A DNA stretch of 64,000 bases from Pseudomonas gingeri (GCF_013385425.1 NZ_JACAQA010000003.1:434001-498000); one strand, 5' to 3'; numbered from the stretch's first letter, positions 7,938-16,915 are shown. Notes: a model not told the origin generated them from the letters alone. Program-made: numbers and translations.

Positions 7938-9263
7938 CTAGCGGATCTGGTGCTTGTGCAGCAATCGATAGAAAGTCGGACGTGACACCCCCAGCACCCG
8001 GGCGGCCACGCTCATATTGTCGCTGTGCCGGTTCAACACATCGCACAGTGCCTGGTGCTCGGCACGGTGCACATAGTCTTCCAGGGTGCCCATGGGGGCG
8101 CTGTCGCACGGCAGGCTGTTCAAACCCAGGTCCCGGGCCTCGATCTGCCGCCCCTCGGCCAGCACCAGCCCGCGCCTGACCCGATTGGCCAGCTCGCGGA
8201 CATTGCCCGGCCAGGCATGATTGCCCAGGGCGACCAAGGCCTCTTCACTGAAACTACGCGGCCGGCGCCCGGTTTCCTGGCTGTAGAAATGGGAAAAATG
8301 GTTGGCCAGCATCGCCACATCACCATGCCGTTCGCGCAGTGGCGCCGTCATCACTTGCAAGACGTTGAGCCGATAATAGAGGTCCTCGCGGAAACGCCCG
8401 CTGCCGATGGCGGCTTCCAGATCGACATGGGTCGCCGCCAGCACCCGTACATCCACCGCGATGGGCTGGCTGCCACCGACTCGCTCGATGTGCTTTTCCT
8501 GGAGGAAACGCAACAGATTGGCCTGCAACTCCAGGGGCAAGTCGCCGATTTCATCGAGAAACAAGGTGCCGCCGTTGGCCGCTTCGATGCGCCCGACCTT
8601 GCGCTGGTGCGCCCCGGTAAAGGCGCCTTTCTCATGGCCGAACAGCTCGGACTGGATCAGGTGCTCCGGAATCGCCCCGCAATTGATCGCCACGAACGGC
8701 TTGGCATGCCGCTGGGACTGCCGGTGCAGGGTGCGCGCCACCAGCTCCTTGCCGGTCCCGCTTTCCCCACGGATCAACACCGGCGACTCGGTGGGCGCCA
8801 GTTTGCCCAGCAGCTTGCGCAGCTCGCGGATCGGCCGGCTGTCGCCGAGCAACTCGTGCTCCGGCTGGTCGACATGGATCGAACCCTGGCCGCGCAAGCG
8901 CGCCATGCCGAAGGCGCGACCTAATGTCACCTGTACGCGGGAAACATCGAAGGGCAAAGTATGGAAATCGAAGAACCACTCGCATACGAAGTCACCGACG
9001 TTCTGCAAACGCAGCACTTCCTGGCTGAGGACCGCGATCCACTCGGTGCCGCTGCGGCTGATCAGGTCCTTGACCGCTTCAGGGCGTTCGAGATGAAACG
9101 GTTGCAGACGCAACAGACCGACATCGCAGGAACGGTCGAGGGCGGCGTCCAGATTGCAACTGTCGACATCCCAGCCGACGGTGCGCAAGCCAGGTAACAG
9201 GCGATGACAATCATCGCAGGGATCAACCACCAGCAGGCGTCTGAGCGGAACCGCTTCTTGCAT
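7938..9263 (-). CDS. Sigma-54-dependent activator with VpsR-like N-terminal domain
   Basis: A 441-residue enhancer-binding protein. Residues 1-125 look like a receiver fold (LLVVDPCDD at the first strand), but the expected phospho-acceptor region (CDVGLLRLQPF) lacks a clear Asp-pocket signature, as in VpsR/FleQ-type proteins. The AAA+ domain (about 145-370) has Walker A GESGTGKE, the sigma-54 contact loop GAFTGA, Walker B LFLDEIGDL and the arginine-finger region. A Fis-type helix-turn-helix closes the protein (AARVLGVSRPTFYRLLHKH). It ends convergently against fapF, which makes the fap operon a plausible but unproven target. No clean -24/-12 site was seen before fapA. It may respond to c-di-GMP by analogy with VpsR. 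Confidence 0.88.
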   Translation of the reverse strand: MQEAVPLRRLLVVDPCDDCHRLLPGLRTVGWDVDSCNLDAALDRSCDVGLLRLQPFHLERPEAVKDLISRSGTEWIAVLSQEVLRLQNVGDFVCEWFFDFHTLPFDVSRVQVTLGRAFGMARLRGQGSIHVDQPEHELLGDSRPIRELRKLLGKLAPTESPVLIRGESGTGKELVARTLHRQSQRHAKPFVAINCGAIPEHLIQSELFGHEKGAFTGAHQRKVGRIEAANGGTLFLDEIGDLPLELQANLLRFLQEKHIERVGGSQPIAVDVRVLAATHVDLEAAIGSGRFREDLYYRLNVLQVMTAPLRERHGDVAMLANHFSHFYSQETGRRPRSFSEEALVALGNHAWPGNVRELANRVRRGLVLAEGRQIEARDLGLNSLPCDSAPMGTLEDYVHRAEHQALCDVLNRHSDNMSVAARVLGVSRPTFYRLLHKHQIR

Positions 9264-9623
9264 GACTGATCCTTGGCGCCAGAGTTTTAAATATTTATTA
9301 GAAACAAGCAGTTGGCAAACCTGCCTGTAACACTAGCAAGAACTTGACGCAGGCTTGTACCGTTTGGTTATAACTTTGCCGATGCATAAGCCATAGATCC
9401 GGAAAGCTGCAAGCCAGAGCCTTCGGGCCACCGCTACTGGTTTGGCGGAGCGGACATGGCCATACCGGGGCTTGAACTGAGTATATGAAAGAAAGTGAAA
9501 AAAACTTTATGACTTGTGTGACCTGATGCCCGCGATCGGACATCAGTACAAGTAACCGACCGAAACGGTGAGCCCAAACCGACGGTCCAGCGAAATTGTT
9601 TGGGCATACTTGAGAGAAAACCC
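9264..9623. promoter_or_regulatory. Divergent intergenic region, AT-rich, function unclear
   Basis: This 360-base stretch separates the leftward activator gene from the rightward small gene at 9624. It has two AT-rich patches, at 9284-9302 (next to the activator start) and 9481-9512. One loose promoter-like pair points right: TTGACG at 9344-9349 and TATAAC at 9369-9374, with a long 19-base spacer. It could also hold a small RNA, but no terminator-like hairpin was found to support one. Confidence 0.35.
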
Positions 9624-9887
9624 ATGAACGCCCCGCTCCGTATGAACGAAGCACTTCTGATGGCCGGCCAGGCCCTCAAGCCATTCCAATGTGTTGCCTG
9701 GGTGGCACAAGACAAAGGCGAACTGAGCCTGACCGTGATCGACCGGACCAACAACAGCATCGGTCGCCAGCAGATTCCTTGCAGCGCCTACTCCGACTCC
9801 GAGCAGTTGGTCAGCCTGCTGCAACAGGCCCGTGCGGAGTTGAGCCAGAAAGGCTACGACCTGCAGCCGTGGACATTGTCGGCCTGA
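9624..9887 (+). CDS. Small conserved-looking protein of unknown function
   Basis: An 87-residue soluble protein starting at the ATG at 9624, with TGAGAG at 9611-9616 as a ribosome binding site. No signal peptide or membrane segment is visible. The chain is mixed alpha/beta in character: a helical N-terminus (EALLMAGQALKPF), a beta-rich middle (CVAWVAQDKGELSLTVIDR) and a helix (SEQLVSLLQQARAELSQKG). Codon use matches the neighbours, so it is probably a real gene. I do not recognise the family and assign no function. It is flanked by the activator on the left and a REP pair on the right. Confidence 0.6.
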   Translation: MNAPLRMNEALLMAGQALKPFQCVAWVAQDKGELSLTVIDRTNNSIGRQQIPCSAYSDSEQLVSLLQQARAELSQKGYDLQPWTLSA

Positions 9888-9918
9888 TAGCGCTCCAGAG
9901 AACACGCAAAACCTTGTC

Positions 9919-10010
9919 GGAGCAGAGCTTGCTCGCGAAGGCGGATTCATAGGCACCGTAGCTCCAAGGTGTATGGCCGCTTGCAGCGGTTCGCGAGCAA
10001 GCTCTGCTCC
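9919..10010. repeat. REP inverted pair (REPIN-like)
   Basis: Two 21-base arms, one at 9919-9939 (GGAGCAGAGCTTGCTCGCGAA) shown here only by position and core, and its exact reverse complement at 9990-10010, are 50 bases apart. The core GCTTGCTCGCGAA is the common Pseudomonas REP motif. The pair lies between the small gene at 9624 and the end of the VWA gene, the usual 3'-end location for these elements. Confidence 0.85.
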
Positions 10011-10049
10011 TACAGTTGACCGCGTTCTCCCGCACGATCGCAGTGTCTT

Positions 10050-10661
10050 TCAGGGTGTCGAAAGCTCGTCGATATGCCGATACTGCGCGCCCAGTTCCGC
10101 CGCCAACCGCACGGCACGTCCCAGGCGGATCGGACCTTTTTCCAGATCCACCAGCAACGCCTGGCAGTCAAAGACCGGCAAGCCCGACCAGGCTTTCAAA
10201 CGCCCATCCGTCAGCAACAGCACCCGCTGCTGTTCAGCCACCAAGCGTTTCTGCCGCTTGGCCAACCAATCCGCCGCTTGCGCCAGCGCCGCCTGCAAAG
10301 GCGTTCCGCCCCCTGCTCCCAAGTCCTCCAGCCAACCGCGTAAATCACTCGAAGCTTTCAAACCCTGAAGCTGCCACTTGGGCCGATCACCGCTGGCGGT
10401 CATCAACGCCAGGCGCGCCCGCTGCCGATAAGCATCGTCAAACACCTGCGCCAGCAAGCCCTTGGCCTCACTCAACGCATGGTGCCGGCGGGTCGAGGCC
10501 GAGGCATCGACAATCACCAGCCACAGTTCATGGGGCGAGCGGCTGCGCGGACGAAAGCGCAGGTCCTTGCGCAGACGCGGGCGCCCGGCCAGCAAGGTTT
10601 CCACCCAACTGATCGCACCGCTATCACCAGCCCTGCTGACGCCTTGACGCCCAGCGGACAA
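10050..10661 (-). CDS. VWA-domain protein of the cobalt chelatase module (ChlD-C-terminus-like)
   Basis: A 203-residue protein made almost entirely of a von Willebrand factor A domain. The MIDAS metal site is visible: DASAS near residue 53 (DxSxS), a conserved Thr in GGGTPLQAAL, and an Asp in LLLTDGRLKAW. Together with the ChlI-like AAA+ protein encoded just upstream, it resembles the I and D subunits of magnesium chelatase, shortened. In the CobN context the pair probably powers cobalt insertion in place of CobS/CobT. The start is a TTG at 10661, 35 bases after the upstream stop; no in-frame ATG offers a better start, so the N-terminus is uncertain. It is the last gene of the riboswitch-controlled operon. 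Confidence 0.78.
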   Translation of the reverse strand: MSAGRQGVSRAGDSGAISWVETLLAGRPRLRKDLRFRPRSRSPHELWLVIVDASASTRRHHALSEAKGLLAQVFDDAYRQRARLALMTASGDRPKWQLQGLKASSDLRGWLEDLGAGGGTPLQAALAQAADWLAKRQKRLVAEQQRVLLLTDGRLKAWSGLPVFDCQALLVDLEKGPIRLGRAVRLAAELGAQYRHIDELSTP

Positions 10662-10696
10662 ACGACCTGACCGAGGCCTGGCATCCGCCCCCGGTT

Positions 10697-11722
10697 TCAG
10701 TCGAGGGCGGATGCCTGGGGCTTTTTTGGCCAGCTCGGAATTTCCCGGCGCGCCCCCACCGGCAAGGCCTGGGCCGGCAGCTCACCCCATTGCCCCTGGC
10801 CCTCGCCGGGTTCGCTTGCCGACTGGGGCGCCGCCCCCGGATTCGAGGCCGGTGCCGAGGTTGGCGGCACACCTTCGCGACGACGATGGCGCAAGGCAAA
10901 CTCGGCCACCGCCTCGATATCCTCCGGGGCGATCTGCCCGGCACCGCGCCAGGCCGCATGAGCCCGGGCAGCACGAAACCACACCAGGTCGGCGCGCATG
11001 CCGTCGACACCCGCCGCAAAGCAGCGTTCGGTAATCGCCTCCAGGGCCCGGTCATCCAGGGCGATCTCCGGCAGGCGTGCCCGGGCCTGGCGGCAGCGCT
11101 CGCGCAAGGCCTCCTGCGCCGGCGCCCACTGCTCGCAGAAACCTTGCGGGTCGCTATCAAAGTCCAGGCGTCGACGGATGATCTGCCCCCGTTCGCTCGG
11201 CCGCGGCTGGCCGCTGAGAGCCACGTTGAGGCCGAAACGGTCCAGCAGTTGCGGACGCAACTCGCCCTCCTCCGGGTTCATGGTACCGATCAATACGAAC
11301 CGCGCCGAGTGCCGATGGGAAATACCATCACGCTCCACCCGATTGACGCCACTGGCGGCGACGTCCAGCAACAGGTCCACCAGATGATCGGGCAGCAGGT
11401 TGACCTCATCGACATAGAGCACCCCGCCGTCGGCCTTCGCCAGCACGCCGGGGGAAAACTGCGCCCGGCCTTCGCCCAAGGCCGCGTCCAGATCAAGGGT
11501 GCCCACCAGCCGCTCTTCCGTCGCCCCCAGGGGCAAGGTGACGAACAGCCCGCTGGCCAACAGATCCGCCAGCCCACGGGCCAGGGTCGACTTGGCCATG
11601 CCCCGTGGGCCCTCGATCAGCACGCCGCCGATCTTCGGGTCAATCGCCGTCAGGCACAGCGCCAGTTTCAGGTCGTCGGCGCCGACCACGGCCGACAGCG
11701 GGAAATGCGGGGTATCGCTCAT
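10697..11722 (-). CDS. ChlI-like AAA+ ATPase of the cobalt chelatase module
   Basis: A 341-residue AAA+ protein. The Walker A variant EGPRGMAKST lies near 40, Walker B LYVDEVNLL near 105, and sensor-type GTMNPEEGELRPQLLDRFGL follows. This is the magnesium-chelatase I-subunit pattern. The C-terminal tail is Pro/Gly/Glu-rich and low in complexity (about 300-335), probably a flexible link to the VWA partner. The ATG at 11722 is used; a GTG nine bases upstream is in frame. The start lies 12 bases after the cobN stop, so translation is coupled. With CobN next door, it most likely acts in cobalt rather than magnesium chelation. Confidence 0.85.
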   Translation of the reverse strand: MSDTPHFPLSAVVGADDLKLALCLTAIDPKIGGVLIEGPRGMAKSTLARGLADLLASGLFVTLPLGATEERLVGTLDLDAALGEGRAQFSPGVLAKADGGVLYVDEVNLLPDHLVDLLLDVAASGVNRVERDGISHRHSARFVLIGTMNPEEGELRPQLLDRFGLNVALSGQPRPSERGQIIRRRLDFDSDPQGFCEQWAPAQEALRERCRQARARLPEIALDDRALEAITERCFAAGVDGMRADLVWFRAARAHAAWRGAGQIAPEDIEAVAEFALRHRRREGVPPTSAPASNPGAAPQSASEPGEGQGQWGELPAQALPVGARREIPSWPKKPQASALD

Positions 11723-11734
11723 GGCTTGCACACC

Positions 11735-14700
11735 TCAGGAATCTTCTTCTATATCCAGCAGCAGGTTTTCCAGCGCCTCGCGGTACTCGCCGGGCTCGCT
11801 CCACAACCCGCGTTGCTGGGCTTCCAGCAAGCGCTCGGTCATATCCCGCAGCGCCGCCGGATTATGTTCGCGGACAAAGTCACGGGTGTCCGGGTCCAGC
11901 AGATAGGCATCGGCCAGCAAGGCGTACTGGTGATCGTCGATCAGGCCGGTGGTGGCATCGAAAGCAAACAGGTTATCGACGGTCGCCGCCAGCTCAAACG
12001 CACCTTTGTAGCCATGGCGCTTGACCCCGTCGATCCATTTCGGATTCGCCGCCCGCGAGCGGATCACCCGGTTCAACTCGTCCTTGAGCGTGCGGATCTT
12101 CGGCAGGTCCGGTTGGCTGTGGTCGCCATGATAGCTGGCGGCCTGTTCACCGCGCAGGGTTTCCACCGCCGCCAGCATGCCGCCCTGGAACTGGTAGTAA
12201 TCATTGGAATCGAGCAGGTCGTGCTCACGATTGTCCTGGTTTTGCAGCACCGCCTGGACCTGGCTCAAGCGTTGCGCGAACTGTCCACGTGCCGCCGTGC
12301 CTTCATCCTGGCCGCCATAGGCATAACCGCCCCAGTTCAGGTAGACCTCGGCCAGGTCCTCGCGGCTCTGCCACAAGCGCCCGTCGATGGCGTTCTGCAC
12401 CCCGGCGCCATAGGCCCCGGGCTTGGCACCGAAAATTCGCCAGCCGGCCTGACGGGCCGCCTGTTCCTTATCCAGACCTTCGGCCTGCAACTGCTCGCGC
12501 TCGGCGCGGACCCGGGCAGCCAACGGGTTCATATCCGCCGGTTCGTCCAGCGCCGCCACGGCCTGCACGGCCGCGTCGAACAGGCGGATCAGGTTGGCAA
12601 AGGCATCGCGGAAAAACCCGGACACCCGTAAAGTCACATCGACCCGCGGACGGTCCAGCAAGCTCAGGGGCAGGATCTCGAAATCGTCGACCCGCTGGCT
12701 GCCCGTGGCCCACACCGGCCGCACGCCCATCAGCGCCATGGCCTGGGCGATATCGTCGCCGCCGGTGCGCATGGTCGCCGTGCCCCAGACCGACAGGCCG
12801 AGTTGGCGCAAATGGTCGCCATGGTCCTGCAAATGCCGTTCGAGAATCAGGTTGGCCGACTGAAAGCCGATGCGCCAGGCGGTGGTGGTCGGCAGGTTGC
12901 GCACATCCACGGAAAAGAAATTGCGCCCGGTGGGCAATACATCCAGGCGTCCGCGACTCGGCGCGCCGCTGGGACCCGCCGGCACGAAGCGACCCGCCAG
13001 GGCATCGATCAGGCCATTCATCTCCGCCGGACCACAAGCATCCAGGCGCGGGGCGACCACCGTCAGCAAGCCATCGATGATCAGCCGCACATCGGCCCAC
13101 AACGCCGTGTCCGGCCAATCGATCCCGGCTTGCAGCGCACGCTCGATCAGTTGCCCGGCGTACAACTCCAGACGCTCACGGCTGTCACCGGCGGTGCGCC
13201 AGGTTTCCTCGCTGACGCCTTGCAACGACTCAGGCCGGGGCCCATTCCAGGGTTCGGCCAGGGCACAGTCCAACGGATCGAAGCCCATTTCAAAGGCCTT
13301 GGCCAAGGCCCGCAACAGGCTGGACTGGGCACCGCGCCCGTCGCCACGGGGAATCCGCAGCAAGGCCAGCAGCGTGTCGATGCGCAGGCGCCCGCTCGGC
13401 GATTCGCCGAACACATGCAAGCCGTCGCGGATCTGCGACTCTTTCAAGTCGCACAGGTAGGTGTCCAACCGGGGCAGCCAGATCGCCGCGTCGGCATCGC
13501 TGTCCAGGCCCGCGTCGAGTTGCAGTTCACGGTCGATCTGCGTCTCGCGCACCAGCTTGAGAATGTCACGCTGCAATTCGCGGGCACGCCGTGGGTCGAG
13601 CAATTGAGCTTCATAGTATTCGTCAGCCAGCAACTCCAGATCCCGCAGCGGTCCGTAGGTTTCGGCTCGGGTCAACGGCGGCATCAGGTGATCGATGATC
13701 ACGGCCTGAGTGCGGCGCTTGGCCTGGGCACCCTCGCCCGGGTCGTTGACGATAAAGGGATAGATATTCGGCAATGGCCCCAGCAATGCATCCGGCCAGC
13801 ACTGCTGCGACAGCCCGACGCCCTTGCCCGGCAGCCACTCCAGGTTGCCGTGCTTGCCGACATGGATCAGCGCATGGCTGCCGTAGGTGTGTCGCAGCCA
13901 GAAATAGAACGCCAGGTAGCCATGGGGCGGCACCAGGTCCGGGTCATGGTAGACCGCGCTGGCATCGACCTGATAACCCCGGGCCGGCTGGATGCCGACG
14001 AAGGTCAGGCCAAAACGCAGCCCCGCGACCATCATCCGCCCGCCACGGAACATCGGGTCCTGTTCCGGCCGGCCCCAGCGCGCCATGACCGCCTGGCGAT
14101 TGGCCTCGGGCAGGCGCTCGAACATCGTCTGGTAATCGGCCAGGGCCATACTCTGGTGACACGGCCGCAGGTCAAGGCTGTCGAGATCGTTGCTGACACC
14201 GCCGAGCAAGGCCTGGATCAGCGCCGTGCCGCTTTCAGGCAAATCCTCGCTCAACGGATAACCCTGCTCCTTGAGCGCCCGCAGAATATTCAGCGCCGCC
14301 GCCGGGGTATCCAGGCCCACGCCGTTGCCGATCCGCCCATCGCGGGTCGGGTAGTTGGCGAGGATCAGGGCAACGCGCTTGTCCGCATTGGGCAGCCGTG
14401 CCAGATCAATCCAGCGACGGGCCAGTTCGGCAACGAAATCCATGCGTTCGGGCTGGGCGCGGTAGCAGACCACATCACTCTGGCTGCGCTCGCTGCGCCA
14501 GGCCAGGTCCTTGAAGCTGATGGGCCGGCTGATGATGCGCCCATCCAGTTCCGGCAAGGCGATATGCATCGCCAGGTCGCGGGGCCCGAGGCCCTGCTCG
14601 CTGGCCTGCCAGCCGGGCTCGTTGTCCTGGGCGCAGATGGCCTGGATCACCGGGATATCCCGGCGAAACGGCCGCAGATGGGGAGCCTCGGGGCTGGACT

Positions 14701-15508
14701 GGGCAAATCCGGTGGTATTGAGGATGATCGCGGCCGCCACCTCGTCCAGCAGATCCTCCACCACACTCAGGCAAGCGGGCTCCTTGAGACTGGCCACGGC
14801 AATCGGCAAGGGATTGAGCCCTGCCGCCTGCAAGCGCTGACAGAACACATCGACGAAGGCGGTATTGGCCGCCTGCAAGTGCGAGCGATAGAACAGCACC
14901 GCCGCGACCGGCTGACCGACCTGCCAGTCGGCACGCCAGCCAGCCAGTCCGGCGCCACTGTGGCGAGGATGATAGATCGCCGTGCGCGGCAAGGGTTGCG
15001 GCTCGGCCCAGGAGTAGTCGCGCCCCAACCAAAGGTTGGCGAGACAGCGATACAGGTCCAGGGCATTGCCCATGCCGCCCTGGCGCAGAAAATGCCAAAG
15101 CCGCCGGCCTTCCTCGGCGGGCACCGTGCTCAGGTCGCTCAGTTCCGGGTCCGGACGGTCGTCGCCCGGTACCAGGATCAGGATCACCCCGCGCTCGGCC
15201 AGTTGCACCAATCGCTCGATACCGTAGCGCCAGTAACCGATCCCACCGTGCAGCGACAGCAGAATGACCCGGGCGTGTTGCAGCACCTGGTCGAAATAGA
15301 GGTCGACCGAGGCGTGGTTCTGCACCTGCATGGGGTTGGCCAGGCGCAGACTGGGGTAATTTTCAGGCAGTTGCCGCGCCGCTTCGGCGAGCAATGCCAG
15401 GCTTGAATCGCCGCTGCAGAGGATCACCAGCTCGGCGGGGGTTTGCCCCAGGTCGGCGATATTGTCATCCGACACGAAACCGCCGGGCTGGGTCCTGAGC
15501 AGATGCAT
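11735..15508 (-). CDS. cobN: Cobaltochelatase large subunit CobN
   Basis: A 1257-residue protein, the expected size for CobN, the subunit that binds hydrogenobyrinate a,c-diamide and receives cobalt in the aerobic B12 pathway. Recognisable family segments include ALILANYPTRDGRIGNGVGLD, VALNIL-type repeats, IHVGKHGNLEWLPGKGVGLS, the segment GRNFFSVDVRNLPTTTAWRIG and the C-terminal WIDGVKRHGYKGAFELAATVD. The start at 15508 is three bases after the cobW stop, and the stop lies 12 bases before the ChlI-like gene. No frameshift was seen. Confidence 0.95.
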   Translation of the reverse strand: MHLLRTQPGGFVSDDNIADLGQTPAELVILCSGDSSLALLAEAARQLPENYPSLRLANPMQVQNHASVDLYFDQVLQHARVILLSLHGGIGYWRYGIERLVQLAERGVILILVPGDDRPDPELSDLSTVPAEEGRRLWHFLRQGGMGNALDLYRCLANLWLGRDYSWAEPQPLPRTAIYHPRHSGAGLAGWRADWQVGQPVAAVLFYRSHLQAANTAFVDVFCQRLQAAGLNPLPIAVASLKEPACLSVVEDLLDEVAAAIILNTTGFAQSSPEAPHLRPFRRDIPVIQAICAQDNEPGWQASEQGLGPRDLAMHIALPELDGRIISRPISFKDLAWRSERSQSDVVCYRAQPERMDFVAELARRWIDLARLPNADKRVALILANYPTRDGRIGNGVGLDTPAAALNILRALKEQGYPLSEDLPESGTALIQALLGGVSNDLDSLDLRPCHQSMALADYQTMFERLPEANRQAVMARWGRPEQDPMFRGGRMMVAGLRFGLTFVGIQPARGYQVDASAVYHDPDLVPPHGYLAFYFWLRHTYGSHALIHVGKHGNLEWLPGKGVGLSQQCWPDALLGPLPNIYPFIVNDPGEGAQAKRRTQAVIIDHLMPPLTRAETYGPLRDLELLADEYYEAQLLDPRRARELQRDILKLVRETQIDRELQLDAGLDSDADAAIWLPRLDTYLCDLKESQIRDGLHVFGESPSGRLRIDTLLALLRIPRGDGRGAQSSLLRALAKAFEMGFDPLDCALAEPWNGPRPESLQGVSEETWRTAGDSRERLELYAGQLIERALQAGIDWPDTALWADVRLIIDGLLTVVAPRLDACGPAEMNGLIDALAGRFVPAGPSGAPSRGRLDVLPTGRNFFSVDVRNLPTTTAWRIGFQSANLILERHLQDHGDHLRQLGLSVWGTATMRTGGDDIAQAMALMGVRPVWATGSQRVDDFEILPLSLLDRPRVDVTLRVSGFFRDAFANLIRLFDAAVQAVAALDEPADMNPLAARVRAEREQLQAEGLDKEQAARQAGWRIFGAKPGAYGAGVQNAIDGRLWQSREDLAEVYLNWGGYAYGGQDEGTAARGQFAQRLSQVQAVLQNQDNREHDLLDSNDYYQFQGGMLAAVETLRGEQAASYHGDHSQPDLPKIRTLKDELNRVIRSRAANPKWIDGVKRHGYKGAFELAATVDNLFAFDATTGLIDDHQYALLADAYLLDPDTRDFVREHNPAALRDMTERLLEAQQRGLWSEPGEYREALENLLLDIEEDS

Positions 15509-15511
15509 GGG

Positions 15512-16579
15512 TCAGGCGGTCAACGCGGCGCGCAGGGTCGATTCGAGCAACGCGGCATCCAGTTCCTGGCCGATCAGCACCAGGCGGGTGACACGTGGCT
15601 CGTCCGCCGTCCAGGCGCGGTCGAAATGCTTGTCGAAACGGCTGCCCACACCCTGGATCAGCAGGCGCATCGGCTTGTTCGGGATCGCGGCGAAACCCTT
15701 GACCCGCAGGATACCGTGCTTGACCACCAGTTGCGTCAGGGCGTCCAGCAGCAGGCTTTCATCGGCTTGCGGCAGTTCGAGGGAGATCGAGTCGAAGGCA
15801 TCATGATCGTGGTCGTCATGATCGTCATCGTCGTGGTGGTGATCATGGTGGCTGTGGCGACCGTCGATATGCTCCTCGGAACCGGCGCCCAGGCCCAGCA
15901 GCACGTCCAGGGGCAGGCGACCGCTGCTGGCTTCGATGACCTTCACTGCCGGCGGCAACTCCTCGGCCACTTCCAGGCGCACCCGGGCCAGGTCTTCAGG
16001 GCTGATCAGGTCGGCCTTGTTGAGAATCACCAGGTCGGCGCTGGACAGTTGGTCGGCGAACAGCTCGTGCAGCGGCGATTCGTGGTCCAGGTTCGGGTCG
16101 AGCTTGCGCTGGGCATCCACCTGGTCCGGGAACGCGGCGAAGGTGCCGGCGGCCACGGCCGGGCTGTCGACCACGGTGATCACCGCGTCGACGGTGCAGG
16201 CACTGCGGATTTCCGGCCACTGGAAGGCTTGTACCAGGGGTTTGGGCAGCGCCAGGCCGGAGGTTTCGATAAGGATATGATCGAGGTCGCCACGGCGCGC
16301 CACCAGTTCGCGCATCACCGGGAAGAATTCTTCCTGGACCGTGCAGCAGAGGCAGCCGTTGGCCAGTTCATAGACACGGCCATTGGCTTCTTCTTCGCTG
16401 CAGCCGATGGAGCACTGCTTGAGGATCTCGCCGTCGATGCCCAGTTCGCCGAACTCGTTGACGATCACCGCGATGCGGCGGCCCTGGGCGTTGTCGAGCA
16501 TATGGCGCAACAGGGTGGTCTTGCCCGAGCCGAGAAAGCCGGTGACGATGGTGACGGGAAGCTTGGCCAGTGTTTTCAT
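15512..16579 (-). CDS. cobW: CobW, GTP-dependent metallochaperone for cobalamin synthesis
   Basis: A 355-residue G3E-family GTPase. The ATG at 16579 is chosen because the P-loop (VTGFLGSGKTTLL) then falls at the usual place and AAGGGCATCCG precedes it. Further motifs are the metal site ANGCLCCTVQEEF (CxCC), NKADLIS for guanine recognition, and the CobW C-terminal domain (LRVKGFAAIPNKPMRLLIQG). A histidine/aspartate-rich loop at about 236-260 (HSHHDHHHDDDDHDDHDHD) is likely a metal-loading segment. CobW is thought to deliver cobalt to the CobN chelatase. It is the first gene after the riboswitch. Confidence 0.94.
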   Translation of the reverse strand: MKTLAKLPVTIVTGFLGSGKTTLLRHMLDNAQGRRIAVIVNEFGELGIDGEILKQCSIGCSEEEANGRVYELANGCLCCTVQEEFFPVMRELVARRGDLDHILIETSGLALPKPLVQAFQWPEIRSACTVDAVITVVDSPAVAAGTFAAFPDQVDAQRKLDPNLDHESPLHELFADQLSSADLVILNKADLISPEDLARVRLEVAEELPPAVKVIEASSGRLPLDVLLGLGAGSEEHIDGRHSHHDHHHDDDDHDDHDHDAFDSISLELPQADESLLLDALTQLVVKHGILRVKGFAAIPNKPMRLLIQGVGSRFDKHFDRAWTADEPRVTRLVLIGQELDAALLESTLRAALTA

Positions 16580-16683
16580 CGGATGCCCTTTGGCAAAGTG
16601 GCGGGCATACGGGACGAGAACCGCGGCCCTTGGGCGCGGATGCGTTCGCCACCGGATCACCCCGCCCGGTTGTAGTGAGAAAC

Positions 16684-16855
16684 GGTGACGAGGCAGGTCT
16701 CCTGGCTTACGGTCTGGCGGTCGCGCTTGCTCTCGAAAGCAGGCGAACCGGCCGGGCCTTGCGCCTTCCCGCCCGTAGGCAGTGGCATTGCAGGGCTATC
16801 GAACCGTTTACAGTTGCGGGGGCAGCCGCGGCATACCGCGTTCCCTTCTTAGCTT
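16684..16855 (-). ncRNA. Cobalamin (adenosylcobalamin-class) riboswitch
   Basis: Read on the minus strand, this stretch has the B12-box order of the cobalamin riboswitch. It starts with GAAGGGAACGCGGT near 16850-16836, then the core GCGGCTGCCCCCGCAACTGT, then GCCACTG, GGGAAGGC and finally GCCAGGAGACCTGCC ending near 16690. It lies about 105 bases upstream of cobW and should switch off the cobW-cobN-chlI-VWA operon when B12 is plentiful. No strong intrinsic terminator follows, so control of translation initiation is more likely than attenuation. Confidence 0.93.
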
Positions 16856-16886
16856 CGGCCGAACGCCGAAGAACCTCGAAGCTGCA

Positions 16887-16915
16887 AGGCTACGCAGTGC
16901 GCCGGGGCAGGTCAA
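16887..16915 (-). promoter_or_regulatory. Candidate sigma-70 promoter of the cobW operon
   Basis: On the minus strand, TTGACC (16915-16910) and TAGCCT (16892-16887) are separated by 17 bases and lie just upstream of the riboswitch 5' end. The -35 is strong and the -10 is weak but keeps T1, A2 and T6. This is the best placed candidate; no experimental basis. Confidence 0.5.

Noticed and set aside
9264..9623. A small RNA of the Rsm type in the intergenic region
   Set aside because: I found too few GGA-loop hairpins and no terminator to support it.
10790..15406. Open frames of 613 and 867 codons on the plus strand opposite chlI and cobN
   Set aside because: They mirror the codon bias of the real minus-strand genes; low-complexity Gln/Gly/Arg proteins, no ribosome binding site.
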